This document shows, piece after piece, positions 52,301 through 60,557 of a stretch of DNA of 64,000 bases; positions within the stretch are counted from its first letter, which is position 1; every line of letters starts with the position of its first letter. A program made the translations under genes and the position numbers. Below the pieces are notes generated by a model. It searched no databases and had not been told where the DNA came from. It saw only the letters and a program-made list of their open reading frames with translations. The DNA lies in contig JAGWWY010000001.1 of assembly GCA_018970145.1 (NCBI GenBank), forward strand, positions 372,001 through 436,000, given 5' to 3'. This DNA is from Gammaproteobacteria bacterium (lineage in GTDB: Bacteria > Pseudomonadota > Gammaproteobacteria > Steroidobacterales > Steroidobacteraceae).

Positions 52301-53035
52301 GATGAGGCGACGGCGCGTGTCTTCACGCAGGCACCCGGACTTTACGGCACAGGCGTGGATGAGTTGATCGAAGAGAGTCAGTGGGAAGAGTCGGCCGAGC
52401 TCGCCTCCATGTATGAGACGCGCAACGCGTATACCGCCGGTGGCAAGCGCAATGGTGCAGCCGCGCCTGCCACACTCAAAAATTTGTTGGGCAAGGTCGA
52501 TCACGTCTTCCAGGCCATCGATTCGGTCGAGTACGGTCTCACCGACATGACCCACTATTACGGACATTCCGGTGCTATCCAGCTCGCCGCTCAAAAAAGT
52601 CAAAGTGGCAAAGTCCCGCTGACGTATGCCGAGACCTATACCGGCGATATCAAGATCGCCGGGTCAGACGAGTTACTTCGTATCGAAGCGCGCTCAAAGT
52701 TTCTGAACCCAAAGTGGTACGAGGGCATGCTCGCGCATGGTCACAGTGGTGCCGCCGAAATCAGCAGCCGGTTTACCCACTTGGTCGGTTGGGGTGCTGT
52801 CGGCTCGGTCGATCAATGGGTATTCGATGACGCCGCGAAGACTTTTTTACTCGATGAGTCGATGCGTCGACGTCTCGAGACGGCAAACCCGCAGGCGTTG
52901 CGCAACGCTGTGGGTCGCCTTATTGAGGCCAACGGTCGAGGCATGTGGCAAGCCGACGCGGCCACGCTCGAGCACTTGCAGGGCCTCTACGCGGATATCG
53001 AGGATCGACTCGAAGGGGTGGGCGTAGCCGCCTGA
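49394..53035 (+). CDS. bchH: Magnesium chelatase subunit H
   Basis: BchH binds protoporphyrin IX and inserts Mg2+, the first step committed to bacteriochlorophyll. The 1213-residue length and sequence fit BchH: TTITFIVGIERFNAAVW at the N-terminus, LAVLGMRKHVV-like core (PLVAVLGMRKHVVQR), VLPVFVSGIEAHVAVREWL, GNVLLGVQPPMG, VIHVGMHGTAEWMPG with the proposed metal/porphyrin His and Glu, and TDMTHYYGHSGAIQ near the end. The presence of bchI and bchD next door and the absence of cob genes argue against cobaltochelatase CobN. ATG 49394 has GGGAGGG upstream. The last 49 bp overlap the convergent sterol-desaturase gene. Confidence 0.95.
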   Translation: MTTITFIVGIERFNAAVWTDVEQALSKAGLPVELRRYHDAHVDEGSEALAEDLARSDVVFISLINLRSQADWLARHLESSAAKAVFAYESMPEVMALTRVGEHRFKEKKGEAPKAVKLLMRLITRGRDEDALYAYTKLVKIASKMLPLIPQKLAGFRTWLGVNLYWNQPDARNITEMIKLIVRDTFGQPIDIAPVSIIPTMGCWDPRSGALFDDPDAYLKWAKKNGRYRPGQPLVAVLGMRKHVVQRLAYLQQLTDGLEARGFAVLPVFVSGIEAHVAVREWLVDQPIDALLSTMGFSIVGGPASSTKPGHYHETAADLLAKLDVPYVVAQPLLMQDERDWQKRGVISMQSVVMYDLPEMDGVASSVALGAIKDGELTAVPDRIARAVDQVEGWIRLRRKPAAERKVAIVLYNFPPGLGKAGTAALLDVPASVVAVLKRLKKSGYSVGRAPLEIDELLVKLEAFAKGESSHALTNTQYRGLISSKTADRIDRYWGAAPGDIAPAGRDALRLDTLEYGNVLLGVQPPMGVPGDPMKLLFEKTFTPHHQYAAFYAWLKQGFKADAVIHVGMHGTAEWMPGLQAALTADCWPDQLLGSLPNLYLYPLNNPAEAAIARRRAYATIVSHAVPPYARAGLYKQLAQVRARLDDANDTLEGLLPEIARLADESIDAYRVRVQAWLASIEDRLISDGLHVFGQAPDRQRARALIEASMDVPRRGMGGFTAIAQSLGLESVTVRELRDALVERSVLGREDPVRVWREHAAETPAPASLLEHINEGRGILTGMSRCGEELDALMHALEGGYIRPAYGADPVRAGAAALPSGRNIHGIDPWRLPTDLALERGRRMAEALLQRHLVEHGSLPRTVAQALWAMDTIKSEGEGLGVVLALIGAEPERDGQGKIFRYRLIPLEQLGRARIDVLLDVSSIFRDTFQMTLDLLDELFRVAATVDEPREQNFIKAHTDDLLAEGRSLDEATARVFTQAPGLYGTGVDELIEESQWEESAELASMYETRNAYTAGGKRNGAAAPATLKNLLGKVDHVFQAIDSVEYGLTDMTHYYGHSGAIQLAAQKSQSGKVPLTYAETYTGDIKIAGSDELLRIEARSKFLNPKWYEGMLAHGHSGAAEISSRFTHLVGWGAVGSVDQWVFDDAAKTFLLDESMRRRLETANPQALRNAVGRLIEANGRGMWQADAATLEHLQGLYADIEDRLEGVGVAA

Positions 53036-54222
53036 TCGTGTCGGTAGAGATACCAAAGCGGTAACAGCATCAGGAGCGCGAATGGCGCTCGCCAGATGAT
53101 ATCCATCGCGAGCCCGAACCAGGACGCACTGGATATCAGGAGCGAGGCAGTCGCAACAACCCGCAGTGTTTCGACGCGCCGGGACTGCGCGCGCGCTTCG
53201 AGCACACTGCTCAAGCTCCAAATCCAAGCAACCAGAATCAGCGCGTATTGCACGCGCTCGAGCCACTCGAGTTGCCTTGCGATTGCGATGAAATGGGTCG
53301 CCGGTGCGATTAGCAGCACGTATTGCCAAAGTGCGTAGCGGCGCGCAGATGCGCCAGCCGACGAGTCGTAGCGACGAAAATCTTCCCGCATCGGCGGCGG
53401 TTTTTTCCCGCGTCCCGCGGGCGGCTCGAACCAGACGCCGATGGCTTTGGCGAGACTTGGCGCAGCGCGGGATTGTCGCGCGATGTCTCGATAGACATTG
53501 AGGTTGCCCCACACCGGATCGTAACTGCCGAGCGGAGAGCGGATGCCATACACGACGGGCTCATCGTCGCGCTCATCGACGAAGGTACCGAATAGGCGAT
53601 CCCAGAAAATGAAAATGCCGCCGTAGTTGCGATCAAGACAGTAGTCGTTCTGGCCGTGATGAACACGATGATTGGATGGTGTGACGAGAATACGATCGAT
53701 CACGCCGAGCTTTGGCACGAGCTGCGTGTGAACCCAATATTGGTAGAGCAGATCGATCAAGGCGACAACGCCAAAGACGAAGGGTGGAACGCCAGCCAAC
53801 GCCATGGCGAGATAGAACGGCCATGCCGTGAATGCGCCGGTCGCGGTTTGCCTGAGCGCCGTGGTGAGGTTGTAGTACTCCGAGGAGTGGTGCACTTGGT
53901 GCGCGCCCCACAAGAGGTTGACCTCGTGGCCTGCGCGATGCACCCAGTAGTAACAAAAATCGTAGAACAATAGCGCAAACAGCCAAACCCACCATTCGGT
54001 TTGCGGCAGCGTCGCGAGTCGAAAGTGCTCGAACGTCCAAGTGTAGATGCCAATAGTCAGAAAAAAGGTGAAGGCGCCGGCGATTTGACTCAGCACACCA
54101 AAGTGCAGACTGGTGATGCCATCGGCGATGTCGTAAGCGCCGGGTGCACGGCGACGCGAGAGCAGATACTCAACCACGATGCTGAGCATGAAGATCGGAA
54201 TCGCGTACGCAATCGGACTCAA
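52987..54222 (-). CDS. Sterol desaturase/fatty acid hydroxylase family protein
   Basis: A 411-residue integral membrane di-iron enzyme. The eight-histidine pattern is complete: HRAGHE, HQVHHSSEYYN and, after two further helices, HRVHHGQNDYCLDRNYGG with WDRLFGTF. Several hydrophobic segments flank these, and the C-terminal third (about 285-395) adds four more, as in the alkylglycerol monooxygenase-like group. Substrates in the family are sterols, carotenoids, sphingolipid or ether-lipid chains; none can be chosen here. It overlaps aceK by ATGA at 54219-54222, so it is the third gene of an icd-aceK operon, an odd partner for central metabolism. Confidence 0.87.
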   Translation of the reverse strand: MSPIAYAIPIFMLSIVVEYLLSRRRAPGAYDIADGITSLHFGVLSQIAGAFTFFLTIGIYTWTFEHFRLATLPQTEWWVWLFALLFYDFCYYWVHRAGHEVNLLWGAHQVHHSSEYYNLTTALRQTATGAFTAWPFYLAMALAGVPPFVFGVVALIDLLYQYWVHTQLVPKLGVIDRILVTPSNHRVHHGQNDYCLDRNYGGIFIFWDRLFGTFVDERDDEPVVYGIRSPLGSYDPVWGNLNVYRDIARQSRAAPSLAKAIGVWFEPPAGRGKKPPPMREDFRRYDSSAGASARRYALWQYVLLIAPATHFIAIARQLEWLERVQYALILVAWIWSLSSVLEARAQSRRVETLRVVATASLLISSASWFGLAMDIIWRAPFALLMLLPLWYLYRHDQAATPTPSSRSSISA

Positions 54223-55961
54223 GAGACGATACTCCCAGCAGCACGAATACGGCGAGGTTGGTAGGGCAAGACCTCCAATACTTCGCCGGCTTTAGTTCGT
54301 TGTTGGATGCTACGCCAAAAGTCCGCCGTGAGCAGATCTCCGTGGGCACGCATGAATGCCGCTCGCTGCAAATCATCGAAAGCGAGGAACTTGACGAACG
54401 TCTCCGGAAATACGTCGTTGTCAGCGACGTAGAACCACGCCTCGGCCCGCATGTCGTCTTCGTCGTTGTCGGCGACCGGCACCTCCCGAAATCGACAATC
54501 GGTGACCCGACAGAGCTCGTCATAGTCGTAGAAGATCACGCGGCCATGACGTGTGACGCCGAAATTTTTCAGAAGCAGATCACCCGCAAAAATATTTGAC
54601 AGGGCTAGGTCACGGATTGCCTGGCCGTAGTCCAGGGCTGCTTTTTCGGCGAGATCCGCTGGTGCTTCGCGAAGGTACAAGTTCAAGGGTGTGATACGCC
54701 GCTCGATGTAAATGTGATCAAAGATCAGATCTTGCCCCTCGATATGTACCGTCGCCGCAGTTTCGCTTTGCAATTCTTCGAGCAGTGCCGGCGCGAACCG
54801 ATCCAGCGGCAAGCGTAAACGTTTGAATTCTTGGGCATCGACTAGGCGACCAGCTCGGTCGTGCTGAAAGACGAAGTTATATTTGTCGAGCACGTCCTGC
54901 CTCGCGACGTTCTTCACCGGCGGGAACTGGTCGCGAATGATTTTGAAGACCAGATCGAGCGATGGCAGGGTGAAGCACACCATGACGAGACCGCGTTCCC
55001 CGGGCGCGTGTACGAACTGGTCGTCCGAGCGCGAAAGATGGCTCATCAAGGCTCGGTAACGCTCGGTCTTGCCTTGTTTGGCGCGACCTAACACCGTGAA
55101 AAGCTCCGCCAGCGGTTTACGCGGCAAGATCTTACGCAGGAAGACCACGGTTTCGACGACACGCTCGAGATCGACATGGAAGTAGGTGCGAGTGAAACCA
55201 AAGACGATGCTGACATCACTCTCGTGCAACATGACTGCATCGACCAACATCCCGCGCTCGGTGTTTTGTAATGCGATCAGTAGCGGCAGATACCCTTCGG
55301 CCAGTTGGATCCGTCCGACGAGGTAGGCTCTGGTGCTCTGAAAAAATAGCGGCCGCAATACTTCGATTTGCCGCACGCATTGATCGGCCTCGCCGAAGCC
55401 GCCGTTGCGCAGCACTTCGGTGATATCGCTCGTAGTGTGCTTGACGCTGCGTTCGAAATCGATCCAGCGGCGACGCAGCGGGAGTTCGCCGAGCAGATCC
55501 TCGATCAGCAGCGACAAGTCGCCGCGGTTGACGTAGTGCTGCAGCTCGGCGGCTTGTTCGGCATCGGCGAGAGGATCGAGTTCGACTGCGGCGAATTCGA
55601 GATCGATATCGACGCCGCGTGTACCGAAGAGACGGCGTGAAACCGAGCTGAAAAAAGTGCGCACGAAAGCCGCATCGACGGTACCGACGAGTCGATTCGA
55701 AAATCGATCGCGGATTTGTGACCACAGCTGCCGATCTTGCGCCGATTCGCCGAGCGCCAGACGCAGGTCGCTAACGGTACGGTTGACCCAGCGGTCGTAA
55801 AGCTCGATGCGCTCGCCAATGTCTCGCTGCGAGGCGCTCCAATCGCAGTTCTCGAAGCGAGCGGGAGCACGACGTGTGATTTCCCGGAAAGCGGCGTTAT
55901 AACCTTCGAAGGCGATGGTGATCCGCCGAGCGCAATCGTCGATGAATGCCTCGGCGGTCAC
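54219..55961 (-). CDS. aceK: Isocitrate dehydrogenase kinase/phosphatase
   Basis: AceK phosphorylates and dephosphorylates isocitrate dehydrogenase, shifting carbon between the TCA cycle and the glyoxylate shunt. The 580-residue protein (GTG start at 55961) has the regulatory N-terminal half and the kinase-like domain with the nucleotide loop PGERGLVMVCFTLPSLDLVF, the Lys in VFKIIRDQFPP, the DKYNFVFQHDRAGRLVDAQEF block and the catalytic loop around GDLLLKNFGVTRHGRVIFYDYDE. It follows its substrate gene icd by 11 bp. aceA and aceB are not in this window. Confidence 0.95.
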   Translation of the reverse strand: MTAEAFIDDCARRITIAFEGYNAAFREITRRAPARFENCDWSASQRDIGERIELYDRWVNRTVSDLRLALGESAQDRQLWSQIRDRFSNRLVGTVDAAFVRTFFSSVSRRLFGTRGVDIDLEFAAVELDPLADAEQAAELQHYVNRGDLSLLIEDLLGELPLRRRWIDFERSVKHTTSDITEVLRNGGFGEADQCVRQIEVLRPLFFQSTRAYLVGRIQLAEGYLPLLIALQNTERGMLVDAVMLHESDVSIVFGFTRTYFHVDLERVVETVVFLRKILPRKPLAELFTVLGRAKQGKTERYRALMSHLSRSDDQFVHAPGERGLVMVCFTLPSLDLVFKIIRDQFPPVKNVARQDVLDKYNFVFQHDRAGRLVDAQEFKRLRLPLDRFAPALLEELQSETAATVHIEGQDLIFDHIYIERRITPLNLYLREAPADLAEKAALDYGQAIRDLALSNIFAGDLLLKNFGVTRHGRVIFYDYDELCRVTDCRFREVPVADNDEDDMRAEAWFYVADNDVFPETFVKFLAFDDLQRAAFMRAHGDLLTADFWRSIQQRTKAGEVLEVLPYQPRRIRAAGSIVS

Positions 55962-55972
55962 CTGCCTATCCG

Positions 55973-57280
55973 TCAGAGGTTGCGGATGAGCGCGTCAGCG
56001 AATTCGCTGCACTTGACCTCGGTCGCGCCGTCCATCAAGCGCGCGAAGTCGTACGTCACGGTTTTCTGACCGATCGTACGATCCATCGCCGTGATGATGG
56101 CATCGGCGGCCTCGGTCCAGCCGAGGTAACGCAGCATCATCTCGCCGGAGAGAATGACCGAGCCCGGATTGACCTTATCGAGGTCGGCGTACTTCGGCGC
56201 CGTGCCGTGGGTGGCCTCGAACACGGCATGACCCGTGACATAGTTGATGTTGGCGCCCGGCGCGATACCGATACCGCCCACCTGCGCCGCGAGCGCGTCG
56301 GAGAGGTAATCACCGTTGAGGTTGCAGGTGGCCAGCACGTCGAACTCATCGGGACGCGTGAGCACCTGCTGCAAGGTAATGTCGGCGATCGCATCTTTGA
56401 TGATGACCTTGCCGGTTTTCTTTGCCTCATCCATCTCGGCGTTGGCGGCTTTCTCGCCTTTTTCCGCCTTGGTGCGTTCCCATTGTTCCCAGCCGTAAGT
56501 TTGGCCCGGGAATTCTCGCTCGGCGAGGGCGTACGACCAATTGCGGAAGGCGCCTTCGGTGAACTTCTGGATGTTGCCTTTGTGCACGATCGTCACGGTC
56601 TTGCGTCCGTTGACGATGGCGTACTCGACGGCTGCACGGAACAGGCGATCCGTGCCTTCCTGGGAAACCGGCTTGATGCCGATACCCGAGGTGTTCGGGA
56701 AACGGATCTTGGCGTAGGCTTTTGGAAAATGTTCTTTGAACAGTGCCTTGAACTTGGCGTTGTCTTCGCTGCCCTGCTCGAACTCGATACCGGCGTAGAT
56801 GTCTTCGGTGTTCTCACGGAAGATCACCATGTCGACCTTCTCCGGCGCCTTCACCGGTGAGGGCACGCCTTTGAACCAGCGCACGGGGCGCAGGCACACG
56901 TAAAGGTCGAGCAACTGCCGCAGCGCCACGTTGAGCGAGCGGATGCCGCCACCGACCGGGGTGGTCAGCGGGCCCTTGATCGAGACGAGGTATTCGCGGC
57001 AAGCGGCGACCGTTTCATCCGGCAACCAGGTGTTGAACAACTTGTTCGACTTCTCGCCGGCATAGACTTCCAGCCAGTGGATCTGGCGTTGTCCGCCGTA
57101 CGCTTTGGCGACGGCCGCATCGATCAAACGCACGCTGGCGCGCCAGATATCCGGGCCGGTGCCGTCACCCTCGATGTACGGGATGATCGGGTTGTTGGGT
57201 ACGGCGAGTTTGCCGTTCGCGATGGTGATCTTGGCGCCCCCGGCGGGCGGCGTCAGGGTGACTTTTGCAGCCGTCGACAT
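55973..57280 (-). CDS. icd: NADP-dependent isocitrate dehydrogenase
   Basis: Icd converts isocitrate to 2-oxoglutarate in the TCA cycle. The 435-residue protein is of the E. coli type: [34 protein letters not shown] with the AceK target serine at residue 115 (113 in E. coli), [14 protein letters not shown], and [18 protein letters not shown] for cofactor binding. The start ATG 57280 follows GAGGAG. The open frame to 57538 upstream is not coding. Linkage to aceK implies growth on acetate or fatty acids, in line with the acyl-CoA dehydrogenases nearby. Confidence 0.96.
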   Translation of the reverse strand: MSTAAKVTLTPPAGGAKITIANGKLAVPNNPIIPYIEGDGTGPDIWRASVRLIDAAVAKAYGGQRQIHWLEVYAGEKSNKLFNTWLPDETVAACREYLVSIKGPLTTPVGGGIRSLNVALRQLLDLYVCLRPVRWFKGVPSPVKAPEKVDMVIFRENTEDIYAGIEFEQGSEDNAKFKALFKEHFPKAYAKIRFPNTSGIGIKPVSQEGTDRLFRAAVEYAIVNGRKTVTIVHKGNIQKFTEGAFRNWSYALAEREFPGQTYGWEQWERTKAEKGEKAANAEMDEAKKTGKVIIKDAIADITLQQVLTRPDEFDVLATCNLNGDYLSDALAAQVGGIGIAPGANINYVTGHAVFEATHGTAPKYADLDKVNPGSVILSGEMMLRYLGWTEAADAIITAMDRTIGQKTVTYDFARLMDGATEVKCSEFADALIRNL

Positions 57281-57396
57281 GGTCTTATGAACTCCTCGAA
57301 AAACGCGCGGCAAACAGAACAAACCCCCGCCGTCGCGTGGCCGAATCCTAGCACGCGCAGCCGCTCGCCAAGCGGTCGGGCCGGGCGCCCATGCAC

Positions 57397-57402
57397 TACA
57401 AT
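57397..57402 (+). promoter_or_regulatory. -10 element, leaderless start of aguA
   Basis: TACAAT lies 6 nt before ATG 57409. An inverted repeat CCGCT-N5-AGCGG (57361-57375) is just upstream. Confidence 0.5.
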
Positions 57403-57408
57403 CGGGCC

Positions 57409-58566
57409 ATGACTGACCTTGCCTCCACCCCGGTAATCGACGGGTTCCGGATGCCTGCCGAGTTCGAATCCCATCGCGGTTGCTGGATGCTCTGGCCGAC
57501 GCGACCGGACAACTGGCGCGATGGGGCGTGGCCGGCACAGCGGGCGTTCGCCGCCGTTGCCCACGCGATCGCCTGCTTCGAGCCGGTCACCGTCGGTGTC
57601 GCGCCGAATCATTTCGATGAGGCGCGCCGCTCGCTCGAGCCGCGGATTCGAGTGCTGCGTATCGCGAGTGACGATGCGTGGATGCGCGATGTGGGTCCCA
57701 CCTGTGTCGTCAACGCCGCTGGCGAGGTACGCGGCGTCGATTGGCATTTCAACGCGTGGGGCGGCTTACAAGGCGGCTTGTACTTTCCGTGGGACCAGGA
57801 CGAACTCGTCGCGCGGCGGGTACTCGCGATCGAAGGGCTGGCGCGCTATCGAGCGCCGCTCGTGTGCGAGGGTGGTGCGATTCACTCCGACGGTGAAGGC
57901 ACGCTGCTCGTCACCGAGCAATGTCTCTTGAATTCGAATCGTAACCCGTCGCTATCGCGCGAACGGATCGAGACCTTGCTGCTCGAGTACACGGGCGCTC
58001 GCCACATCGTCTGGTTGGGTGAGGGCGTTTACAACGACGAGACCGACGGCCACATCGACAATCTCGCCTGTTTTGCGGCACCCGGTGAGGTCATCCTCGG
58101 TTGGTGTGACGATCCCAAGGATCCGCAAGCGGCGATTTCCAAGGACGCCCATGCACGACTGAGGGCGGCTCGCGATGCCCGCGGCCGGCGCTTGCGTATT
58201 CACAAGTTGCCGATGCCCGGTCCACTACACATCACGCCGACCGAGGCGGCAGGCGTCACCGGCAAGGCGGGTACGCAGACGCGGTCGAGTGGCCTGCGCC
58301 TCGCGGGAAGTTATGTGAATTTCTATCTGCCCAACGGCGGTGTCATCGTGCCATTACTCGATGCTCGTTACGATGCGCGGGTGATTGCCCAGTTACGACA
58401 GATTTTTCCGAGGCGTCAGGTGGTCGGTGTACCGGCGCGAGAAATTTTGCTCGGCGGTGGCAACATCCATTGCATCACGCAGCAGATTCCGCTTGGTAAT
58501 GCGCCCGCTCAGGGTGCGCGCCAGTCGACGCTGAAGAACGCGCTGCGATCACGACCCGGAAAGTAG
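57409..58566 (+). CDS. aguA: Agmatine deiminase
   Basis: AguA converts agmatine to N-carbamoylputrescine and ammonia, feeding arginine-derived agmatine into putrescine. The 385-residue protein of the guanidino-modifying fold shows [19 protein letters not shown] at the start, [25 protein letters not shown] with the catalytic Asp/His, and [13 protein letters not shown] with the nucleophile Cys355. The start ATG 57409 is supported by the -10 box; an ATG at 57391 overlaps it. N-carbamoylputrescine amidase (aguB) is not adjacent. The product would enter the spu/puu pathway encoded at 34-45 kb. Its 3' end overlaps the convergent TonB receptor gene by 58 bp. Confidence 0.94.
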   Translation: MTDLASTPVIDGFRMPAEFESHRGCWMLWPTRPDNWRDGAWPAQRAFAAVAHAIACFEPVTVGVAPNHFDEARRSLEPRIRVLRIASDDAWMRDVGPTCVVNAAGEVRGVDWHFNAWGGLQGGLYFPWDQDELVARRVLAIEGLARYRAPLVCEGGAIHSDGEGTLLVTEQCLLNSNRNPSLSRERIETLLLEYTGARHIVWLGEGVYNDETDGHIDNLACFAAPGEVILGWCDDPKDPQAAISKDAHARLRAARDARGRRLRIHKLPMPGPLHITPTEAAGVTGKAGTQTRSSGLRLAGSYVNFYLPNGGVIVPLLDARYDARVIAQLRQIFPRRQVVGVPAREILLGGGNIHCITQQIPLGNAPAQGARQSTLKNALRSRPGK

Positions 58567-60521
58567 CGCCAACTGCCTTGCGCAAAGTCAGCACGGTCGG
58601 CGTAGCGCGCGTCGGTCAGATTGTCGAGGTCGAGCGACATACGCCAGCGCGGGGTCGCCTGCCAGCCGATCGCCAGACTCACCGTCCGATGTCCGGCATA
58701 GCGGTATTGATTGGCCGCATCGGCGAAGTACGCGCCGACATCCGATCCCGTGAGGGTGAGGTCCCAATTGGTTTTCGGCAACCAGCGCAGCATCACCGTT
58801 TGCAGTCGACGCGGTGCGGTATCGACATCCCGACCTCGGACGATCGTCTCGCCACCTTCGATCGCGGCATCGAAGTCGTAGCGATGACGGGCGAGGGTGC
58901 CGCTGCTACCGATGAGCCAAGTATCGCCGAGCTGCCAGCGCCACTCCCACTCGAGGCCGCGATGCGTCGTACGACCACCGGTGACATTGAAGCCGTTGGC
59001 ATCGCGGATGATGAGTTCGCGTTTTATTTGATCGAACGCCGCGACCTGCCAAAAACCACGCTCGCCGACGTAGCGTCCCCCCACCTCAATGGCTCGAATG
59101 TGTTCCGAGTCGAGATCGGCGACTCGCTGACTGCGTTGCAGGCGATACAACTCGGTGATCTCAGGCGGTCGAAAACCCGTCGTCGCGGCAAGATATGCGC
59201 GGTGTCGGTCGGTCGCTTTCCAAGTCAGTTCGAGTCGCGGTGACAGATTGCCGAACTCGTCGCGGCGATCCTCCGGCCGACTGAACAAACAGCCTCCGAA
59301 AGCGCAGGGCGTGCCGTCGTCCGCTGTATTTCCAGCCAACATGCGATTGTCGTAGCCGTAGCGAACGCCATCGGCGCGTACGCCCAATTGCCAGCCATAA
59401 CGAGCATAGTCACCGCGCAAAGCCGCTTGTAGTGCGAGACCGGAGACTCGCGTGCGGTAGTCGTAATGGCGACCCGCTGGACGGATCGCGCGGGCCGCCG
59501 CCGTACCCTCGAGGGTGGGTGCCGCCTGAATTTCGAGCAGCGCGGTATCGGCCCACTCGATTTCGATACCGATCGAGGCCTGCAACGCATCGTGCCAAGG
59601 CACGCTGCGCTGCCAGCCGAGGCGAGCACTGGTTTGATCGTTCGATTCGAGTGGCTTGCCAAGCAAGAAGTGTTGAAGAAAGGTCATCTGCGAGCGACGC
59701 AGGATGGCATGCCACTCTTCGCGGCATCCGTCGCAGGCCGCCCGAATCCAACGTAACGAGGCACGTTGCGATTCGGCGTTGCGGAAAGCCTCCGGATTGG
59801 GGTTGGTCAATCTGAGCACGGGATCGCGATAAGCCTCGAAGCCTCGCACGAACCCGGCCGTTCGTTGATCGAGGCGGGTGGCAGCCAGCCGCAGCTTCAC
59901 TTGGTCGTGGTCGCGAGTCTCATCGAAAGCCAAATTCCATTTGTACTCGTTGACGGGGGAGTTTTGGCGAAAACCCCCATCGCGACGCAGCAGCGCTTGT
60001 AAGGCAAAGCGATCGCCGGCGAGTGAGGCGCGTACGCTACGAAAATCATCGGAGCCGTACTCGAGTGCAACTTGCATCGGGTCGAGATCGACGACATCCG
60101 GCGTAATCACGTTGATGGCGCCATGCACCCCGTTCGCGCCATAGCCCGGACTCGCGGGTCCGCGCAGCACCTCGATGGCAGCGGCTTGACTGGTGTTCAC
60201 CTCGAACATTTCGTTGACGTTGCAAAAGCCGGTCGGGCGTAACGGCAGACCATCTTCGAGCAACAAAAACGCCCCGCACGCGCCCGCGCCCGTGAGCACG
60301 GGCGAGCGGATCGCGATCAGGCTTTCTTGACCGCTGCCGCGTTGGACGAAGACGCCCGGCACCGTATTGAGCGCAGCGGCGTAGTGGTCAAGATCGAGTC
60401 GGCCGTCGGTCCGTGGCGAGACCCGGCTGACACTGCCTGCGACCTCGAGCAGTGGCTCCGGCCGACGTTGTGCGGTGACCACCACTTCCGTGAGACCGGC
60501 GAGTAACAACGCATCGAGCAT
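58509..60521 (-). CDS. TonB-dependent receptor
   Basis: A 670-residue outer-membrane TonB-dependent transporter. A TonB-box-like LTEVVVTAQRR lies near residue 10, the plug follows (HYAAALNTVPGVFVQRGSGQ, CGAFLLLEDGLPLRPTGF, AAIEVLRGPASPGYGANGVHGAINV in parts), then the barrel, ending FFSVDWRAP. Pairs of Cys in the plug and loops (CGAF...GFCNVN; CDGC; CAFGGC) suggest disulfides. The N-terminus from ATG 60521 (MLDALLLAGLTEVVV) is unusually short for a signal peptide, yet a GATAAT box exactly 6 nt upstream supports this start. The ligand is unknown. It diverges from the patatin gene. Confidence 0.87.
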   Translation of the reverse strand: MLDALLLAGLTEVVVTAQRRPEPLLEVAGSVSRVSPRTDGRLDLDHYAAALNTVPGVFVQRGSGQESLIAIRSPVLTGAGACGAFLLLEDGLPLRPTGFCNVNEMFEVNTSQAAAIEVLRGPASPGYGANGVHGAINVITPDVVDLDPMQVALEYGSDDFRSVRASLAGDRFALQALLRRDGGFRQNSPVNEYKWNLAFDETRDHDQVKLRLAATRLDQRTAGFVRGFEAYRDPVLRLTNPNPEAFRNAESQRASLRWIRAACDGCREEWHAILRRSQMTFLQHFLLGKPLESNDQTSARLGWQRSVPWHDALQASIGIEIEWADTALLEIQAAPTLEGTAAARAIRPAGRHYDYRTRVSGLALQAALRGDYARYGWQLGVRADGVRYGYDNRMLAGNTADDGTPCAFGGCLFSRPEDRRDEFGNLSPRLELTWKATDRHRAYLAATTGFRPPEITELYRLQRSQRVADLDSEHIRAIEVGGRYVGERGFWQVAAFDQIKRELIIRDANGFNVTGGRTTHRGLEWEWRWQLGDTWLIGSSGTLARHRYDFDAAIEGGETIVRGRDVDTAPRRLQTVMLRWLPKTNWDLTLTGSDVGAYFADAANQYRYAGHRTVSLAIGWQATPRWRMSLDLDNLTDARYADRADFAQGSWRYFPGRDRSAFFSVDWRAP

Positions 60522-60527
60522 GGCCGC

Positions 60528-60533
60528 ATTATC
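60528..60533 (-). promoter_or_regulatory. -10 element, leaderless start of TonB receptor gene
   Basis: GATAAT on the minus strand, 6 nt before ATG 60521; 12 bp separate it from the divergent TATCCT box. Confidence 0.45.
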
Positions 60534-60545
60534 GTCGAACAGCGG

Positions 60546-60551
60546 TATCCT
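60546..60551 (+). promoter_or_regulatory. -10 element, leaderless start of patatin gene
   Basis: TATCCT lies 6 nt before the GTG at 60558; a leaderless GTG would be unusual, so this is the weakest of the set. Confidence 0.35.
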
Positions 60552-60557
60552 TGGCGG

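Noticed and set aside
49394..53035. CobN cobaltochelatase instead of BchH
   Set aside because: Sequence blocks and length match BchH, and the neighbours are bchI and bchD with a PpsR-type box, not cob genes.
57462..57472. GTTCGAATCCC, like a tRNA T-arm
   Set aside because: It is inside the conserved N-terminal coding sequence of aguA and no acceptor, D or anticodon stem surrounds it.
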